Source: an uncultured Johnsonella sp.
GTDB taxonomy: Bacteria; Bacillota; Clostridia; Lachnospirales; Lachnospiraceae
NCBI GenBank assembly: GCA_937927235.1
Contig: CALBCM010000011.1
Coordinates: forward strand, 7,998 to 71,997
Direction of reading: 5' to 3'
Length of the DNA: 64,000 nt
Both the position numbers and the translations under genes were made by a program. Numbering within the stretch: the first letter of the stretch is position 1; every line of letters starts with the position of its first letter. This document shows, piece by piece, positions 61,696-64,000 of this stretch. The notes beneath the pieces were generated by a model. That model saw only the letters and a program-made list of their open reading frames with translations, made no database searches and was not told the origin of the DNA.

Positions 61696-63789
61696 TTAAT
61701 TTTTGTAAAATGCTTCCACTTTGTCATAGGCTTCTTTAAGCTTGTACTGATTATTAAGCCTTATAACATTTGCAGTTCTTACTGCAACAAAATTCTCAAG
61801 CTTCTTCATATATTCCTCAGGCGTGAGGCTTCCCTCAGAAACGTAATTGAGTCCTTTTTCCCAGCTTGCAGTTAATTCAGGATTTAAAAGCTGTGATATT
61901 GAGGAGTTTACAGCTTCATAGACCATTTCACCTAAAAGCGTGGGAGTTATAATCTGAGTTTTGTTATTCAGCATAAGGTACTTTATAGTAAACAGCTTTT
62001 TAAGGATTTCGGCTCTTGTAGCTGAAGTTCCTATGCCTGAGCCTTTTATAAGACTCCTTAATTCCTCGTCTTCAATTAGCTGTCCCGCATTTTCCATCGC
62101 AAGCATCATAGAGCCTGAGGTATATCTTTTTGGAGGAGAAGTTTCTCCTTCTTTTATTTCAAAATCAGATATATTGACGCTGTCTCCTTTTTTCAGCCCG
62201 AAAATTATATTTTTAAAAGCCGGAGCAGCTACCAGCTTTTGTGCAGTCATATCAATATCGTTATTGCCAGAATTCACATCAGCTTTATCCGATTTATACA
62301 GCTTCAAATAGCCTTCACTTTTTAAAAACCTAAATGAAGAAGTAAAATGCTCCTGACTATAGCTTTTCTGCTCTGCCGTTTCATAGCTGCCTGCAGCTTG
62401 ACTTACTCCTTTCAAGCTTTTAATTATAAATTCCATACTGTATTTTTCGTATTCGGCGGAAGGAAAAAATATACTTAAAAATCTTCTGCAGATAATATCA
62501 TATATTTTTCTCTCAAGCTCTGAAAGACTCTTGTATGTTCCGGTATAGCCTGTAGGTATCACAGCATAATGGTCTGTTATTCTACTGTCATTTACATATC
62601 TGGTCTTTGCTATTTTTTTACAGGCTCCCGAATTTAATACTTCATCGGCAAAGCCTGCATACATATTAAGATTTTTTAAGCCTGCTATATTTTTATGGAT
62701 TTCTTTTGCAACAGCACTTGAAAGCACCCTTGCATCTGTTCTCGGATAGGTGACCAGCTTTTTTTCATACATTGACTGCACCGCTTTTAAGGCTTCATTA
62801 GGATTAATTTTAAAACTTTTAGAGCATTCGTTCTGAAGCTCGGCAAGATTATATAAAAGAGGCGGGCTTTTAACTTCCCTTTTCTTTTCAGCCCTTATAA
62901 TCCTTGCTTTATCACAAGCCAGTCTAAGCTTGTCTATTAATGCCTGAGCCTCTTCTTTCTTTTTAAAGCCGTTTTCCTTATAAAGCTTTGGAGAATTAAA
63001 ATACTCTGACTCTTCAGCCGCATACCATTCGGCAAAAAAGCTGAAGCCGTCTTGCTCAAGCTTTACGACGACCCTGTAAAAAGAAGTTTTTACAAAATTC
63101 CTTATCTCCCTTTCTCTTCTTACTGCCATGCCCATTACACAGGTCATAACTCTGCCCACACTTAAAACAGCTCTGTCTTTTTTTAAAAAGCCTGCTATAG
63201 TATTGCCGTATTTAAGTGTCAGAAGCCTCGAGAAATTTATTCCCATCAGATAATCCTCTTTAGCTCTCAAATAAGCGCTGTTCCCAAGATTATCATACTG
63301 CGACCAGTCCTTTGCCTGTTTAATTCCTCTTAAAATCTCCTCTTCGGTTTGTGAATCTATCCAAACTCTCTTTCTGATTTTGCCGGAAACCTTTACCATC
63401 TCATCTACCAGCCTGTAAATATATTCACCCTCTCGTCCTGAGTCGGTACATATATAAATTACAGCAACATCTTTTCTGTTAAGCAGGCTGCTTACAATAT
63501 CAAACTGAGGCTTTACCTGCTCAATAACTTCATATTTAAAAGCTTTAGGCAGAAAAGGAAGATTATCAAGACTCCACTTTTTATACTTAATGTCATATTT
63601 TTCAGGATAGCTCATAGTAACAAGATGCCCTACGCACCAAGTAATTATGCTGTCTTCAGATTCAATAAATCCATTTTTTCTGGCAGCCTTTATTTTAAGC
63701 GCCTTAGCAAATTCCTGTGCTACACTTGGCTTTTCTGCGATATAGAGATTTTTCATTTCAAGCTGTCTTTCTTTTTGCGTTAATGCCAT
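61696..63789 (-). CDS. topB: DNA topoisomerase III
   Basis: A 697-residue type IA topoisomerase. The N-terminal toprim domain has LYIAEKPSVAQEFAKAL and CTDSGREGEYIYRLV; the active-site Tyr is in LVTYPRTDARVLS near residue 350; GIGTSATRAEILKKL near 595 is a family motif. There is no C-terminal zinc-finger domain, as is common for TopB. Two starts are possible: ATG at 63789, with GGAAG six bases upstream (chosen), or ATG at 63756, which gives the more conserved N-terminus but has a weak site. It leads the gene run ending at lgt. Confidence 0.95.
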   Translation of the reverse strand: MALTQKERQLEMKNLYIAEKPSVAQEFAKALKIKAARKNGFIESEDSIITWCVGHLVTMSYPEKYDIKYKKWSLDNLPFLPKAFKYEVIEQVKPQFDIVSSLLNRKDVAVIYICTDSGREGEYIYRLVDEMVKVSGKIRKRVWIDSQTEEEILRGIKQAKDWSQYDNLGNSAYLRAKEDYLMGINFSRLLTLKYGNTIAGFLKKDRAVLSVGRVMTCVMGMAVRREREIRNFVKTSFYRVVVKLEQDGFSFFAEWYAAEESEYFNSPKLYKENGFKKKEEAQALIDKLRLACDKARIIRAEKKREVKSPPLLYNLAELQNECSKSFKINPNEALKAVQSMYEKKLVTYPRTDARVLSSAVAKEIHKNIAGLKNLNMYAGFADEVLNSGACKKIAKTRYVNDSRITDHYAVIPTGYTGTYKSLSELERKIYDIICRRFLSIFFPSAEYEKYSMEFIIKSLKGVSQAAGSYETAEQKSYSQEHFTSSFRFLKSEGYLKLYKSDKADVNSGNNDIDMTAQKLVAAPAFKNIIFGLKKGDSVNISDFEIKEGETSPPKRYTSGSMMLAMENAGQLIEDEELRSLIKGSGIGTSATRAEILKKLFTIKYLMLNNKTQIITPTLLGEMVYEAVNSSISQLLNPELTASWEKGLNYVSEGSLTPEEYMKKLENFVAVRTANVIRLNNQYKLKEAYDKVEAFYKN

Positions 63790-63946
63790 TGTATACTTCC
63801 AGTCTGTAATGCAGAATTGATATTACAACTCTGTAAAAATTATAACCTAAAAATATTAATATTTCTTAAGCTTTATTACAGATAGCTATTATATTCAACC
63901 ACGTTCTTTAGATTTATGCAAGTAAAATAAGTAAAACTTAAGCAAA

Positions 63947-64000
63947 AATTTATAAATGTCGGCGGATATGCAGCTGCATATCCGCCGACATTTATAAATT
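63947..64000. repeat. Perfect 54-bp palindrome without spacer at the window edge
   Basis: Bases 63947-63973 are the exact reverse complement of 63974-64000, centred on CAG/CTG, with a GC-rich core (GTCGGCGG and CCGCCGAC) and A+T-rich outer arms. It may continue beyond the window. As RNA it would make a very long hairpin and could end a transcript arriving from the right before topB. Confidence 0.9.

Noticed and set aside
1..64000. tRNA, rRNA, CRISPR arrays, insertion sequences and phage genes
   Set aside because: Looked for on both strands by reading; no cloverleaf-like, repeat-spacer or transposase signal was seen.

Overview
The window looks like chromosome of a low-GC, Gram-positive Clostridia bacterium, most likely a member or relative of the Lachnospiraceae. 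This rests on A+T-rich DNA, strong Shine-Dalgarno sites with ATG, GTG or TTG starts, and marker genes such as SepF, an Asp23/Gls24 protein next to FakA, SufU, an endonuclease-type MutL and a CbiMNQO cobalt transporter. The genus cannot be named from the sequence. No tRNA, rRNA, CRISPR array, insertion sequence or prophage was seen; the content is almost all housekeeping.

Bases 1-36012 are nearly all + strand. They hold the end of a suf operon (sufS, sufU); rpmB on the minus strand; asp23-fakA-recG, an L,D-transpeptidase-like protein, rsmD and coaD; miaB-mutS-mutL-miaA (tRNA modification and mismatch repair); a YnbB-like PLP enzyme; radC-mreC-mreD-pbp2-rodA (elongation machinery, with no mreB at its usual place); mgsA and a D,D-carboxypeptidase; a small P-loop protein; an HlyD-like protein, YggS, sepF, ylmH, aroB, lspA and rluD; a cytidylate-kinase-like protein; and a LytR-CpsA-Psr (LCP) protein with a very Asn-rich cytoplasmic arm.

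Strong hairpins at 36.02-36.10 kb mark a convergent switch. The rest is mainly minus strand: a putative lipoprotein; enolase; a cobalt transporter operon (cbiQ-cbiO-cbiM-cbiN) behind a cobalamin riboswitch; citrate synthase; an SH3/NlpC-P60 wall hydrolase; a decayed macro-domain gene; a compact division and cell-wall (dcw) cluster (rsmH-ftsL-PBP-mraY-murD-ftsW-ftsQ-ftsZ); and a run from topB through an acyltransferase-like protein, lepB, a GmhA-like isomerase, an RfbG-like dehydratase and proC to lgt. Two + strand genes interrupt it: a Xer-type recombinase and a COG2426 membrane protein.

The main theme is envelope growth and division. Both SEDS-PBP pairs (RodA-PBP2 and FtsW-FtsI-like) are present, with FtsZ, SepF, FtsL, FtsQ, MraY, MurD, LCP, NlpC/P60, a carboxypeptidase, both lipoprotein-processing enzymes and signal peptidase I. 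The most unusual points are an L,D-transpeptidase fold whose catalytic Cys and both His positions are replaced, a macro-domain pseudogene with a large internal deletion, and a perfect spacer-free 54-bp palindrome at the right edge. I did not find a clearly new multi-gene system.
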